From NCBI GenBank assembly GCA_023422095.1, contig JAEZSD010000024.1:1-13814 (forward strand): 13,814 bases of DNA. The letters are read 5' to 3'. The stretch comes from Bacillota bacterium (lineage in GTDB: Bacteria; Bacillota_I; Bacilli_A; RFN20; CAG-826). The first letter of the stretch is position 1; every line of letters starts with the position of its first letter. Below the pieces are notes generated by a model. It was not told where the DNA came from. It saw only the letters and a list, made by a program, of their open reading frames with translations, and ran no database searches. The position numbers and the translations under genes were made by a program. Below are positions 7,075 through 13,814 of this stretch, piece after piece.

Positions 7075-7344
7075 ATGGCATTAACCAAGGAAAGAAAAGC
7101 AGAACTTGTTAAAAAGTACGGCAAGAACGCAAAGGACACTGGTTCAGTCCAAGTCCAAGTTGCAATTCTCACCGACCAAATTACTGCTCTAACCGCTCAC
7201 TTGAAAGCAAACAAAAAGGATGCTCACGGTAAGCGTAGCTTGATGATTCTTGTTGGACAACGTCGTAGTTTATTAGACTACATGATTCGTACTGACCGAG
7301 AATCTTATCTCAAGTTAATTGTTGATCTTAATTTACGTAAGTAA
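7075..7344 (+). CDS. rpsO: 30S ribosomal protein S15
   Basis: S15 is a primary 16S rRNA-binding protein of the 30S platform; it binds the helix 20-22 three-way junction and helps bridge to the 50S subunit. The length, 89 aa, is exactly typical. Family signature: TGSVQVQVAILTDQI (22-36), HLKANKKDAHGKRSL (42-56) and GQRRSLLDYM (61-70). Of the rRNA-contacting residues I recall as H41, D48 and S51 (numbered without Met), the first two are kept (H42, D49 here) and the third is glycine (G52). The ATG at 7075 has an excellent Shine-Dalgarno, AGGAGG, 7 bases upstream. The gene has its own promoter, leader and terminator, so it can be expressed separately from ribF and pnp. Confidence 0.99.
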   Translation: MALTKERKAELVKKYGKNAKDTGSVQVQVAILTDQITALTAHLKANKKDAHGKRSLMILVGQRRSLLDYMIRTDRESYLKLIVDLNLRK

Positions 7345-7354
7345 AAAAGAACAC

Positions 7355-7385
7355 AAAGAAGTCGCCAATTGGCGATTTTCTTTTT
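7355..7385 (+). terminator. Intrinsic terminator after rpsO
   Basis: A GC-rich core stem, TCGCC (7362-7366) and GGCGA (7371-7375), closes an AATT loop. The A-rich left flank AAAGAAG (7355-7361) can pair with the T-rich right flank (7376-7383) to lengthen the stem with one bulge. The T-rich run TTTTCTTTTT (7376-7385) completes the terminator. It lies 17 bases after the rpsO stop and separates rpsO from pnp. Confidence 0.85.
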
Positions 7386-7389
7386 ATAG

Positions 7390-7409
7390 TAAACACTTGA
7401 AAGTGTTTA
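7390..7409. promoter_or_regulatory. 20-bp perfect inverted repeat centred on the pnp -35 box (candidate operator)
   Basis: The arms TAAACACTT (7390-7398) and AAGTGTTTA (7401-7409) are exact reverse complements around GA. The centre falls between 7399 and 7400, which is also the centre of the TTGAAA -35 hexamer (7397-7402). A dimeric regulator bound here would cover the -35 box. As RNA, in read-through from rpsO, it would form an 8-bp stem with a TGAA loop but no T-tract follows, so it is not a terminator. I do not recognise the motif as the site of a named regulator. Confidence 0.65.
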
Positions 7410-7425
7410 TCTACTTTGATAGAAT
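7397..7425 (+). promoter_or_regulatory. Promoter for pnp
   Basis: TTGAAA (7397-7402, 5 of 6) and TAGAAT (7420-7425, 5 of 6) are separated by the optimal 17 bases. The start would be near 7432, giving a leader of about 30 bases with Shine-Dalgarno AGAGGT (7451-7456). It follows the rpsO terminator directly. Such a short leader has no room for the long RNase III-processed stem-loop known upstream of E. coli pnp, so control is more likely at the DNA level through the inverted repeat. Confidence 0.7.
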
Positions 7426-7462
7426 CAAATAGAAATCATTTTAATGTAAAAGAGGTAAAAAG

Positions 7463-9670
7463 ATGAAAAGAGTATTCGAATTAGAATTCGAAGGAAAGAA
7501 GTTTGTTGTCGAAGCTGGCGAAATAGCCAAGCAAGCCGACGGCGCTGTTCTCGTGAGATTAAATGAGACAGCTGTACTTTCCACTGCCTGTTGTTCCGAC
7601 TCCCCAAAAGAGGGAGATTTCTTCCCGCTTACTGTTGGTTATGAAGAAAAGCAGTATGCTGTCGGAAAAATTCCTGGATCGTTTTTAAGAAGAGAAGGCC
7701 GTGCTGGCGAACACGCCACCTTGACCGCTCGCTTAATCGATCGTCCTATCCGCCCGATGTTCTCGGAAGGATTCCGCAATGAAGTGCAAATTGTTAATAC
7801 CGTGATGTCTGTCGATCAAGACTGCACTCCTGAGATGACAGCCATGTTAGGCTCGTCCCTAGCTCTCGGTATTTCTGATATTCCATTTGATGGTCCAATC
7901 GCCGGCGTTTATGTCGGCCGAGTTGATGGTAAATTGATCATTAACCCAACCATCGCTGAAAGAGAAAAGAGCGATATTAATATCGCTGTTGCTGGTACAA
8001 AAGAAGCTATCAACATGGTGGAAGCTGGTGCCGATCAAGTTAATGAAGACGAAATGTTGGAAGCTTTAATGTTCGGACACGCCGCTGTTAAAAGTCTCTG
8101 TGAGTGGCAAGAAGAAATCATTCGTGAAATCGGCGTTGCTAAACGCGAAATCGAATTATATGTCTGCGATCCACAAATCAAGGCTGATGTCACTGCAAGA
8201 GCAAAAGATCGCTTAAAGAAAGCTATTTCTATTTTTGATAAATTAGAACGTCAACACGCTATAGCAGCTATTGAAGATGAAATTCTCGAAGATTATGACT
8301 CTCGTTCATATCCTGATGAGAAAGCTCACCAAAAAGCTTATGGCATGGTCAACGAAACTCTTGAAAGCCTTGTCGCTGAAGAAGTTCGCCGTTTAATTAC
8401 CGAAGAAAAGATTCGCCCCGATGGAAGAAAACTCGATGAGATTCGTCCTTTGGACGCTCAAGTAGACTTGCTCCCACGTGCTCACGGCTCTGCGATGTTC
8501 ACTCGTGGACAAACTCAAGTTCTTTCCATTACAACCTTAGGTGCTAAGTCTGATGAACAAATCATCGATAACTTAACCGAAGAGGAAACCCGCCACTGGA
8601 TGCATCACTACAATTTCCCACCTTTCAGTGTTGGTGAAGTCGGCAGAATGGGCAGCCCAGGACGTCGTGAAATCGGCCATGGTGCTCTCGGTGAAAGAGC
8701 ATTAAGCTATGTCATTCCTTCTGAAATCGAATTCCCATATACCATTCGTACTGTCGCCGAAGTTTTAGAATCAAATGGTTCTTCTTCACAAGCCAGTATC
8801 TGTGCTTCCTGTATGTCATTAATGGCTGCTGGTGTCCCACTAAAAGCAATGGTTAGCGGAATTGCCATGGGTTTAATTACCTCTGGTCCGTTAGATGGAA
8901 AACATCCTTATTCAATTTTGACTGATATTCAAGGCCTAGAAGATCACTTTGGCGATATGGATTTCAAAGTCGCTGGTACTGAAAAAGGTGTCACTGCTTT
9001 ACAAATGGATATCAAAATCAAAGGTGTCAGCAAAGAAATTTTACGCGAAGCATTAGCTCAAGCCCATAACGCTAGAGCTGTTATCAGAGAAGCGATGGCA
9101 AAAGCCATTAGTGCTCCTCGCCCTGATGTCGGCAAATATGCTCCTAAGATGGATACATTTACAATTGCGGAAGACAAAATCCGTGAAGTCATCGGAACTG
9201 GTGGTAAGGTCATCAATGAAATTATCGCCAAATGCGATGATGTAAAAATTGACATTGAAGACAGTGGCCAAGTCACAATTTACCACATGAATCGCGATAC
9301 CATAAACAAAGCTAAAAAATTGATTCTTGACATAGTCAAAGAAGCCAAAGTTGGCGAAGAATATGAAGGCGAAGTTGTCCGTGTTGAAGATTATGGCGCG
9401 TTCGTCCACTTATTCGGCAATGTTGATGGCTTATGTCACGTTTCCCGTCTCGGATGGGGCTTCGTGGAAAAGGCTAGCGATGTCGTCCAATTAGGCGACT
9501 TCATTAAAGTTCAAGTTATTGAAATTGATGATAAGGGCAAGGTCAAAGTTTCTCATCGCGAATTCCTCGAAAAACCAGAAGGTTATGTCGAGCGTCCCGA
9601 AAGAGCAAGACCTGAGCATCAAGGGCGCCCAGACCGCTCCTTTAACGGACCACGTCGATTCAAGAAATAA
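7463..9670 (+). CDS. pnp: Polyribonucleotide nucleotidyltransferase (PNPase)
   Basis: PNPase degrades RNA 3'-to-5' by phosphorolysis as a homotrimer in the cytoplasm and is a core part of RNA turnover. The product is 735 aa. Domain order: first RNase PH core (about 5-220) with [13 protein letters not shown] and [12 protein letters not shown]; helical linker; second RNase PH core (about 315-555) with [20 protein letters not shown] and the acidic active-site stretch [14 protein letters not shown] around D498/D500; KH domain with VIGTGGKVI (GTGG 578-581); S1 domain from about 630 with [21 protein letters not shown]. The C-terminus is a short Arg/Pro-rich tail ([18 protein letters not shown]). 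All catalytic segments look intact. The ATG has AGAGGT 6 bases upstream. Promoter and terminator are its own; placement after rpsO is conserved across bacteria. Confidence 0.98.
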   Translation: MKRVFELEFEGKKFVVEAGEIAKQADGAVLVRLNETAVLSTACCSDSPKEGDFFPLTVGYEEKQYAVGKIPGSFLRREGRAGEHATLTARLIDRPIRPMFSEGFRNEVQIVNTVMSVDQDCTPEMTAMLGSSLALGISDIPFDGPIAGVYVGRVDGKLIINPTIAEREKSDINIAVAGTKEAINMVEAGADQVNEDEMLEALMFGHAAVKSLCEWQEEIIREIGVAKREIELYVCDPQIKADVTARAKDRLKKAISIFDKLERQHAIAAIEDEILEDYDSRSYPDEKAHQKAYGMVNETLESLVAEEVRRLITEEKIRPDGRKLDEIRPLDAQVDLLPRAHGSAMFTRGQTQVLSITTLGAKSDEQIIDNLTEEETRHWMHHYNFPPFSVGEVGRMGSPGRREIGHGALGERALSYVIPSEIEFPYTIRTVAEVLESNGSSSQASICASCMSLMAAGVPLKAMVSGIAMGLITSGPLDGKHPYSILTDIQGLEDHFGDMDFKVAGTEKGVTALQMDIKIKGVSKEILREALAQAHNARAVIREAMAKAISAPRPDVGKYAPKMDTFTIAEDKIREVIGTGGKVINEIIAKCDDVKIDIEDSGQVTIYHMNRDTINKAKKLILDIVKEAKVGEEYEGEVVRVEDYGAFVHLFGNVDGLCHVSRLGWGFVEKASDVVQLGDFIKVQVIEIDDKGKVKVSHREFLEKPEGYVERPERARPEHQGRPDRSFNGPRRFKK

Positions 9671-9678
9671 ATAAAAAT

Positions 9679-9715
9679 AAGATCCTGTTTGAAATTAACT
9701 CAACAGGGTCTTTTT
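9679..9715 (+). terminator. Intrinsic terminator after pnp
   Basis: AAGATCCTGTT (9679-9689) pairs with AACAGGGTCTT (9702-9712): 11 pairs with one T-G wobble, a 12-base loop, and the run TTTTT (9711-9715) followed by ATTT. It lies 8 bases after the pnp stop and makes the RNase J-like gene a separate unit. Confidence 0.88.
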
Positions 9716-9743
9716 ATTTGAAAAATAAGTATTTTCGCTTTTA

Positions 9744-9771
9744 TTTACATAATAAGTATGTATACTATTAT
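9744..9771 (+). promoter_or_regulatory. Candidate promoter for the RNase J-like gene, overlapping an imperfect dyad
   Basis: TTTACA (9744-9749, 5 of 6) and TATTAT (9766-9771, 5 of 6) lie 16 bases apart; the start would be near 9778, giving a leader of about 38 bases with AGGAGG (9799-9804). The spacer and -10 hold an AT-rich imperfect dyad: ATAAT-A-AGTA (9749-9758) opposite TACTATTAT (9763-9771) with one unpaired A. Such dyads are fairly frequent by chance in AT-rich DNA. Confidence 0.5.
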
Positions 9772-9815
9772 TAGAAATATAACATAGTCAATTTACTTAG
9801 GAGGCTTTTTAAAGC

Positions 9816-11501
9816 GTGGATAATATAAAAATAGGTGCTCTCGGCGGACTCGATGAAAACGGCCGAGATTGTTACGTAATAGAAATAAATAATGATTTAT
9901 TCGTTGTTGAGGCAGGTAGTTCTTTACCAGATAAAACTATTCCTGGTGTCGACTTCCTTTTGCCAAATGCCGAATACATCATTCAAAATAGAAATCGTCT
10001 AAAGGCTTACATCATCACTCATGGACATGATGAAAGCATGTCAGGATTAAAATACTTTTATAATCGGGCTCCTGCTCCTGTTTACTGCACCGATACAACG
10101 AAAAAGTGCATGTTAGGACAGGCCAATATTTTAAAAGTTAAAACCAACTTTGATTTTCACATTGTCGAACCTTCGAGCACTGTGACCATCGCTAATCACG
10201 TCATTCATTTTTTCCAAACCTGTCATAGTGTCGCTCAATCAATGGGTGTCGCTTTTGAAACTGATCGTGGAAACATTGTTTACACCAGCGACTTTATTGT
10301 CGATTATTCTTTGAATGAATCTGGATATATTTTTGATTTACCGACTTTGGGAAAAATTTCCGAAAAACCAACCCTTATTCTTCTCTCTCCTAGCAAAGGA
10401 GCAGATCGTTCTGGTTACTGTGCCCCAAAACACCGTATCGTCTATCTAATTGAAAAATATTTTAAAGAAACTCAACAGAGAATGTTTATATCATGTTTCT
10501 GGCAGAATCTCTTCCGCATTAGAGGAATACTGATATTGTGTAAAAAATATCACAAAAAGGTCTATTTTTATGATGATTATACCGCTCAAGTGATGAATTT
10601 CCTCGGCAATAAAGACAATGATTTAATGGCTGGATTGGAGATCGTTAACAAAGAAGATTTATTACGCGTCAAAGAACAAGATTTGGTTATTTTAATTCTT
10701 GGCCATGGAAGCGAAATTTATGATAATATCGGCAAGCTAGCCGCTCGCTCAAATGAAGATAAAAGAATTGTTATCGGCCCAAATGACATTTTCATTTCCG
10801 CTGCTTTACCAACCTCAACTCAAGAAGTGGTGGCTACTCGTTCACTCGACAGTCTTTATCGCACTGGTTGCGAAGTTGTTTGGCTCAATCACAAGGTGCT
10901 TTTTCCGATGCACGCTCACCAAGATGATTTGAAAGTTTTCCTATCGCTACTAAAGCCGAAATACTATCTCCCAGTGAGAGGAAGTTTTGTCAATTTAATG
11001 AGCAATGCTAAGCTCGCTCTATCAATGGGTATTGGTTTAAATCACAGCAATGTTTTTATCATAGATAACGGCATGCAATTAGTGTTTGATGAATCTGCTC
11101 GTCCTCACATGGTTTCAAATGAAGCCAATAATATTAATATTTCTCCTGTTCTCGTTGATGGAACAGGCATTAGCAAAGTCGGCAGCGATGTCATCGAAGA
11201 GAGACGTGAATTAGGCTTTGATGGAGCCGTCGTCGTTGCAGCGACCGTCAGTATCAAAGAGAAGAAAATTATCGCTGGACCAGATTGCCAAATGCGTGGA
11301 TTTGTCTTTGTTAAAGAGGCTGAACCATTATTAAAATCAATTTCTAATATCTATGTTGAAGAAGTCAATAACGCCCTTGCTACTTCTTCAAAATTTGAAG
11401 GAAGTAAAGTCGAAAATACCATTCGTGAAAGAGCAAAAAGGTTCATTCGCCGCGAAAATGGTCGCGAACCGATGATTTTGCCAATCATTATTGAAGTTTG
11501 A
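9816..11501 (+). CDS. rnjB: RNase J-family protein (RnjB/J2-like) with degenerate metal site
   Basis: The product is 561 aa, the usual RNase J length (about 555), colinear from the beta-lactamase N-terminus (IGALGGLDENGRDCYVIE) through beta-CASP to the C-terminal domain. RNase J normally cuts RNA as endo- and 5' exonuclease using two metal ions held by HGHEDH and later His/Asp ligands. Here that motif is HGHDES (69-74), losing the Asp and last His. H137 and D159 (in SDF) remain; the late PVHGE motif is PVRGS (R388), losing another ligand; the SGH motif is PMH (364-366); DSTNA is PSKGA (192-196). Little or no catalysis is expected. J2 subunits in Bacillota also tend to be weak, and B. subtilis rnjB sits just upstream of spoIIIE as here, so a non-catalytic J2-like partner of a J1 encoded elsewhere is the best reading. 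Start is GTG with AGGAGG 11 bases upstream; the stop TGA is directly followed by TAA. Confidence 0.85.
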   Translation: MDNIKIGALGGLDENGRDCYVIEINNDLFVVEAGSSLPDKTIPGVDFLLPNAEYIIQNRNRLKAYIITHGHDESMSGLKYFYNRAPAPVYCTDTTKKCMLGQANILKVKTNFDFHIVEPSSTVTIANHVIHFFQTCHSVAQSMGVAFETDRGNIVYTSDFIVDYSLNESGYIFDLPTLGKISEKPTLILLSPSKGADRSGYCAPKHRIVYLIEKYFKETQQRMFISCFWQNLFRIRGILILCKKYHKKVYFYDDYTAQVMNFLGNKDNDLMAGLEIVNKEDLLRVKEQDLVILILGHGSEIYDNIGKLAARSNEDKRIVIGPNDIFISAALPTSTQEVVATRSLDSLYRTGCEVVWLNHKVLFPMHAHQDDLKVFLSLLKPKYYLPVRGSFVNLMSNAKLALSMGIGLNHSNVFIIDNGMQLVFDESARPHMVSNEANNINISPVLVDGTGISKVGSDVIEERRELGFDGAVVVAATVSIKEKKIIAGPDCQMRGFVFVKEAEPLLKSISNIYVEEVNNALATSSKFEGSKVENTIRERAKRFIRRENGREPMILPIIIEV

Positions 11502-11506
11502 TAAAT

Positions 11507-11528
11507 AAAGCACTTCGGTGCTTTTTTT
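11507..11528 (+). terminator. Intrinsic terminator after the RNase J-like gene
   Basis: AAAGCAC (11507-11513) pairs perfectly with GTGCTTT (11518-11524) around a stable TTCG tetraloop, and T continues to 11528. It lies 5 bases after the stop codon. Confidence 0.92.
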
Positions 11529-11540
11529 CTTAAAAACTCG

Positions 11541-11570
11541 TGGACTAATGTGCTGGCACATTTATATAAT
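11541..11570 (+). promoter_or_regulatory. Promoter for ftsK, placed for a leaderless transcript
   Basis: TGGACT (11541-11546, 4 of 6 to TTGACA) and a perfect TATAAT (11565-11570) are 18 bases apart, immediately after the preceding terminator. Transcription would start near 11577, while the first good start codon is ATG at 11579-11581. No Shine-Dalgarno precedes it. The mRNA is therefore predicted to be leaderless or to have a leader of 1-3 bases. Confidence 0.6.
11547..11562. promoter_or_regulatory. Perfect inverted repeat filling the ftsK promoter spacer (candidate operator)
   Basis: AATGTGC (11547-11553) and GCACATT (11556-11562) are exact reverse complements around TG. The element begins directly after the -35 hexamer and ends two bases before the -10. 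A bound repressor would block polymerase. A small hairpin function is less likely because the element lies upstream of the predicted transcription start. The motif is not one I can assign to a named regulator. Confidence 0.55.
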
Positions 11571-11578
11571 GTATGTGT

Positions 11579-13814
11579 ATGAGCAAAAACAAGAATCCGA
11601 AACCTGTATCGGCTCGGCATTTAACATTCTTTGGTGGTGTTTTTTGCTGCTTGATATCCGTCTCAATGATCATCAATGTCGGAGAAATAAACCGTGCATT
11701 GACCATCGGCCCCAATTTTTTATTTGGGGTAAGCTCTTTTGTTATATATATCTTTCTTTATGTTCTCGGCATTTCACTTCTCTTTAGAGAAAAGGGTTTT
11801 AAAGTACGTTTATCCTTCCCTTTATTCGGTTTATTGGTCTTCTTTTTGGGATCGCTTGTCTTAACTACCTTAATTTTTAACCAAGATAAAAGTAGCATCA
11901 GCGCAACTACCTTCCTTGACATGTTCAATCACATGCAAAGTGGCGCAGACGAAACTTTAAAAAAAGGGTATTTTTATTACTCGGACTTAAATCTATTTTC
12001 TCAAATAAACTATACAACGACCGAACCAAATGGGTCTCTTTATAGTTTTGGAGGCGGACTTCTTGGCAATTATTTAACTGCCACAATCATAAAATATTTA
12101 AGCGAAACATGGGCTTGGATTATTTCTTCCGGTCTCGTTGGAATCGGAGCAATTCTCTTCTGTGTTCCTTACATTAAAAAGTTTATTGAAAAGCAACGTC
12201 AAGTTCCTCTTCCTTCCGCTCCAAAAGTGGCAGTTGAGGAACCTAAAAATATCGCTAGAATCGACGCTGGTAAAGCCACCATGATTACCAAAGAAGATTA
12301 TCAAGGTGTCGTCAATAGTATTTCACTAGTAAAAACCGCTGGCCAATATGATTTTTCCATCGAAAAGAACGCCCAACGCCCTCAACCGACAACGATGCGA
12401 CCAGTTTTTGGTGGACCAATGGTGACCGACAATTCGCCAATTAACTCTAATTACCCCCGCGATGGCGGTTTTGTAAAAGCCCGCTTTATTCATCCTGATT
12501 TAGTTGATACTCCTGCTCCAAATCTTCCTAAAGAAGAAAAGAATGTGAATCAGCCAGTTGTTACTCCCCCTATCAATGAGCAACCTTCCAAGGCTGAACA
12601 ACTTCAACTTGATTTCAATGCTAAACCAGTTGTTGATATTGAATTAGCCAAAATTAAGCCCACTTTTGTAGAAAGAAAAGTAGTTAGTAAGCTTGAACCA
12701 GTAGTTGAAGATATTGAAAAAGTTGCCCCTCAACCAGTGGTAAATAAACCGATTAAGTGGGTTGCTCCTTCTCCTGAATTACTCGATACCTTAGAAGTCA
12801 CCGAAGCTTTAGAGGTCAATAAAAAAGTCGCGGATGAGAGAACTGTGCTGATTAACCAAGTGCTCGCCGATTTCAATATCGGAGCTAATGTCATCGATTA
12901 TACAATTGGTCCTGCTGTCACTCGTTTCAATATCCGCTACGAGAGCAATGTTTCCTCTCGCTCCATTAATATCCTTGTCGATGATTTATCGAGAAGATTA
13001 GGAGGAGTCCCTGCTAGATTTGAACCAGTCGTCGAAGGACAAATATATTCTGGATTAGAAATTCCTAACGCCACGATTACCCCAGTTGGTTTCAAGGAAG
13101 TCTACGAAAATCTTCCTGATTCAAAGAAACATCCCCTTGCGGTTGCTTTTGGCAAAAATATCTCTGGGGATGTCATATATGCCGACTTCAATGAATTCCC
13201 TCACTTGCTCGTGGCTGGTACCTCAGGAAGTGGTAAATCAATATTTATTCACGCTTTGATAACCACCCTTGTGATGCGTAATTCTCCGGAAGCCCTACGG
13301 ATGGCAATTATCGATCCAAAGAGAGTGGAAATGGTTCGCTATCGCGACATGCCTCACCTATTATGTCCTATTGTCAGCGATTCCAGCCAAGCGGCTTTGT
13401 TCCTCAACAAGATGGTGGAAGAAATGAATGAGAGATACATCCTTTTCGAAGAAGCTGGTGGATGTACTTCCATACCTGAATATAACGAATATGCTGAAGA
13501 AAATCATAAACCTAAACTTCCATATATCATCGTAGTCATCGATGAGTTTGGTGATTTAGTGACAACTCATAAAGAGACGACACAACCTATTTTACTTTTA
13601 GGTCAAAAAGCTCGTGCCTGTGGCATTCACCTACTAATCTCTACTCAGAGTCCAACCACGAACATTATTACTGGCTCAATTAAGAGCAATCTTGCCACTC
13701 ATGTCGCTTTAGCGACATCAAACGTGACCCAATCCATTACTATTCTCGGTGAAGGAGGAGCAGAAAAACTCCTTGGAAAGGGTGATATGCTCGTTCAGTC
13801 TCCTCTCGTCAGCC
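11579..13814 (+). CDS. ftsK: DNA translocase FtsK/SpoIIIE family, 3' partial
   Basis: FtsK/SpoIIIE proteins are membrane-anchored hexameric motors that pump chromosomal DNA through the division septum. The frame is open from 11579 to the window end (745 codons), so the C-terminus, including the gamma DNA-reading domain, is not visible. Hydrophobic segments at about 15-34, 47-69, 79-101 and 178-199 form the membrane anchor, so this is SpoIIIE-like rather than the soluble SftA type. A Pro/Glu/Lys-rich linker spans about 200-405. The motor follows: alpha domain about 410-525 (IGPAVTRFNI), Walker A GTSGSGKS 547-554, Walker B VVIDEF with D655/E656, and GAEKLLGKGDML near the end. Conserved arginines of the TRIAF and SRTIL segments are replaced (THVAL, SITIL). 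An in-frame TAA at 11567 limits the start; ATG 11573 is possible but precedes the predicted transcription start. Confidence 0.95.
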   Translation, partial: MSKNKNPKPVSARHLTFFGGVFCCLISVSMIINVGEINRALTIGPNFLFGVSSFVIYIFLYVLGISLLFREKGFKVRLSFPLFGLLVFFLGSLVLTTLIFNQDKSSISATTFLDMFNHMQSGADETLKKGYFYYSDLNLFSQINYTTTEPNGSLYSFGGGLLGNYLTATIIKYLSETWAWIISSGLVGIGAILFCVPYIKKFIEKQRQVPLPSAPKVAVEEPKNIARIDAGKATMITKEDYQGVVNSISLVKTAGQYDFSIEKNAQRPQPTTMRPVFGGPMVTDNSPINSNYPRDGGFVKARFIHPDLVDTPAPNLPKEEKNVNQPVVTPPINEQPSKAEQLQLDFNAKPVVDIELAKIKPTFVERKVVSKLEPVVEDIEKVAPQPVVNKPIKWVAPSPELLDTLEVTEALEVNKKVADERTVLINQVLADFNIGANVIDYTIGPAVTRFNIRYESNVSSRSINILVDDLSRRLGGVPARFEPVVEGQIYSGLEIPNATITPVGFKEVYENLPDSKKHPLAVAFGKNISGDVIYADFNEFPHLLVAGTSGSGKSIFIHALITTLVMRNSPEALRMAIIDPKRVEMVRYRDMPHLLCPIVSDSSQAALFLNKMVEEMNERYILFEEAGGCTSIPEYNEYAEENHKPKLPYIIVVIDEFGDLVTTHKETTQPILLLGQKARACGIHLLISTQSPTTNIITGSIKSNLATHVALATSNVTQSITILGEGGAEKLLGKGDMLVQSPLVS

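Noticed and set aside
7390..7409. The 20-bp palindrome as a second rpsO terminator
   Set aside because: No T-tract follows it, a complete terminator already lies just upstream, and a good -35 box sits at its centre.
9053..9409. 118-codon minus-strand frame antisense to pnp
   Set aside because: It is a shadow of the KH/S1 coding region of PNPase; no ribosome binding site or promoter, and its composition mirrors the sense codons.
11518..11787. 89-codon plus-strand frame at the start of the ftsK region
   Set aside because: It begins inside the terminator of the preceding gene and overlaps the ftsK reading frame, which has membrane segments and an intact motor. Its translation is Cys/Trp-rich and resembles nothing.
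1..13814. TGA read as tryptophan (mycoplasma code)
   Set aside because: All genes are full length with TGA as stop, conserved tryptophans are TGG, and no frame needs TGA read-through.
1..13814. CRISPR array, insertion sequence, prophage or defence system
   Set aside because: No spaced direct repeats, transposase, integrase or defence-type domains were seen; apart from the TtcA-GNAT gene the content is conserved housekeeping.

Overview
The window looks like a chromosomal housekeeping segment from an AT-rich, low-GC Gram-positive bacterium, either a reduced Bacillota lineage or a relative of the Mollicutes. The gene order nusA - infB - rbfA - (inserted gene) - truB - ribF - rpsO - pnp - RNase J-like - ftsK/spoIIIE is a condensed version of the Bacillus subtilis order, with ylxR-ylxQ and everything between pnp and the RNase J gene (dipicolinate/lysine genes in Bacillus) missing. 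IF-2 is short and NusA carries a long acidic tail, both common in reduced lineages. Tryptophan is encoded by TGG throughout and no reading frame runs through TGA, so the standard bacterial code applies, not the TGA=Trp code of mycoplasmas.

Layout. Positions 1-3964 (+) hold nusA (5' end cut by the window), infB and rbfA: transcription elongation/antitermination, translation initiation and 30S maturation. A bidirectional terminator separates them from a minus-strand gene (3985-5172) that fuses a TtcA-type tRNA thiolation ATPase to an ElaA-type GNAT acetyltransferase; it interrupts what is usually a continuous rbfA-truB operon. From 5212 (+) come truB (tRNA pseudouridine-55) and ribF (FMN/FAD synthesis), then rpsO (S15) with its own promoter and a leader that can be drawn as a pseudoknot masking the ribosome binding site. 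Next are pnp (PNPase) behind a promoter whose -35 box is the exact centre of a 20-bp perfect palindrome, an RNase J-family protein that has lost much of its metal site, and an FtsK/SpoIIIE DNA translocase running off the right end.

How the parts fit. Almost everything acts on RNA or ribosomes: making them (NusA, RbfA, S15), starting translation (IF-2), modifying tRNA (TtcA-like, TruB) or degrading RNA (PNPase, RNase J-like). FtsK is the exception. rbfA (shared with the converging gene), rpsO, pnp and the RNase J-like gene each end in a clear intrinsic terminator, and rpsO, pnp, the RNase J-like gene and ftsK each have a recognisable sigma-A-type promoter, so the right half is a row of separately controlled units rather than one operon. 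The most interesting points are the degenerate RNase J, the TtcA-GNAT fusion, the candidate rpsO leader pseudoknot, and the palindromes embedded in the pnp and ftsK promoters.

No CRISPR array, tRNA, rRNA, insertion sequence or phage gene was seen. No stretch over 300 bases lacks a gene.
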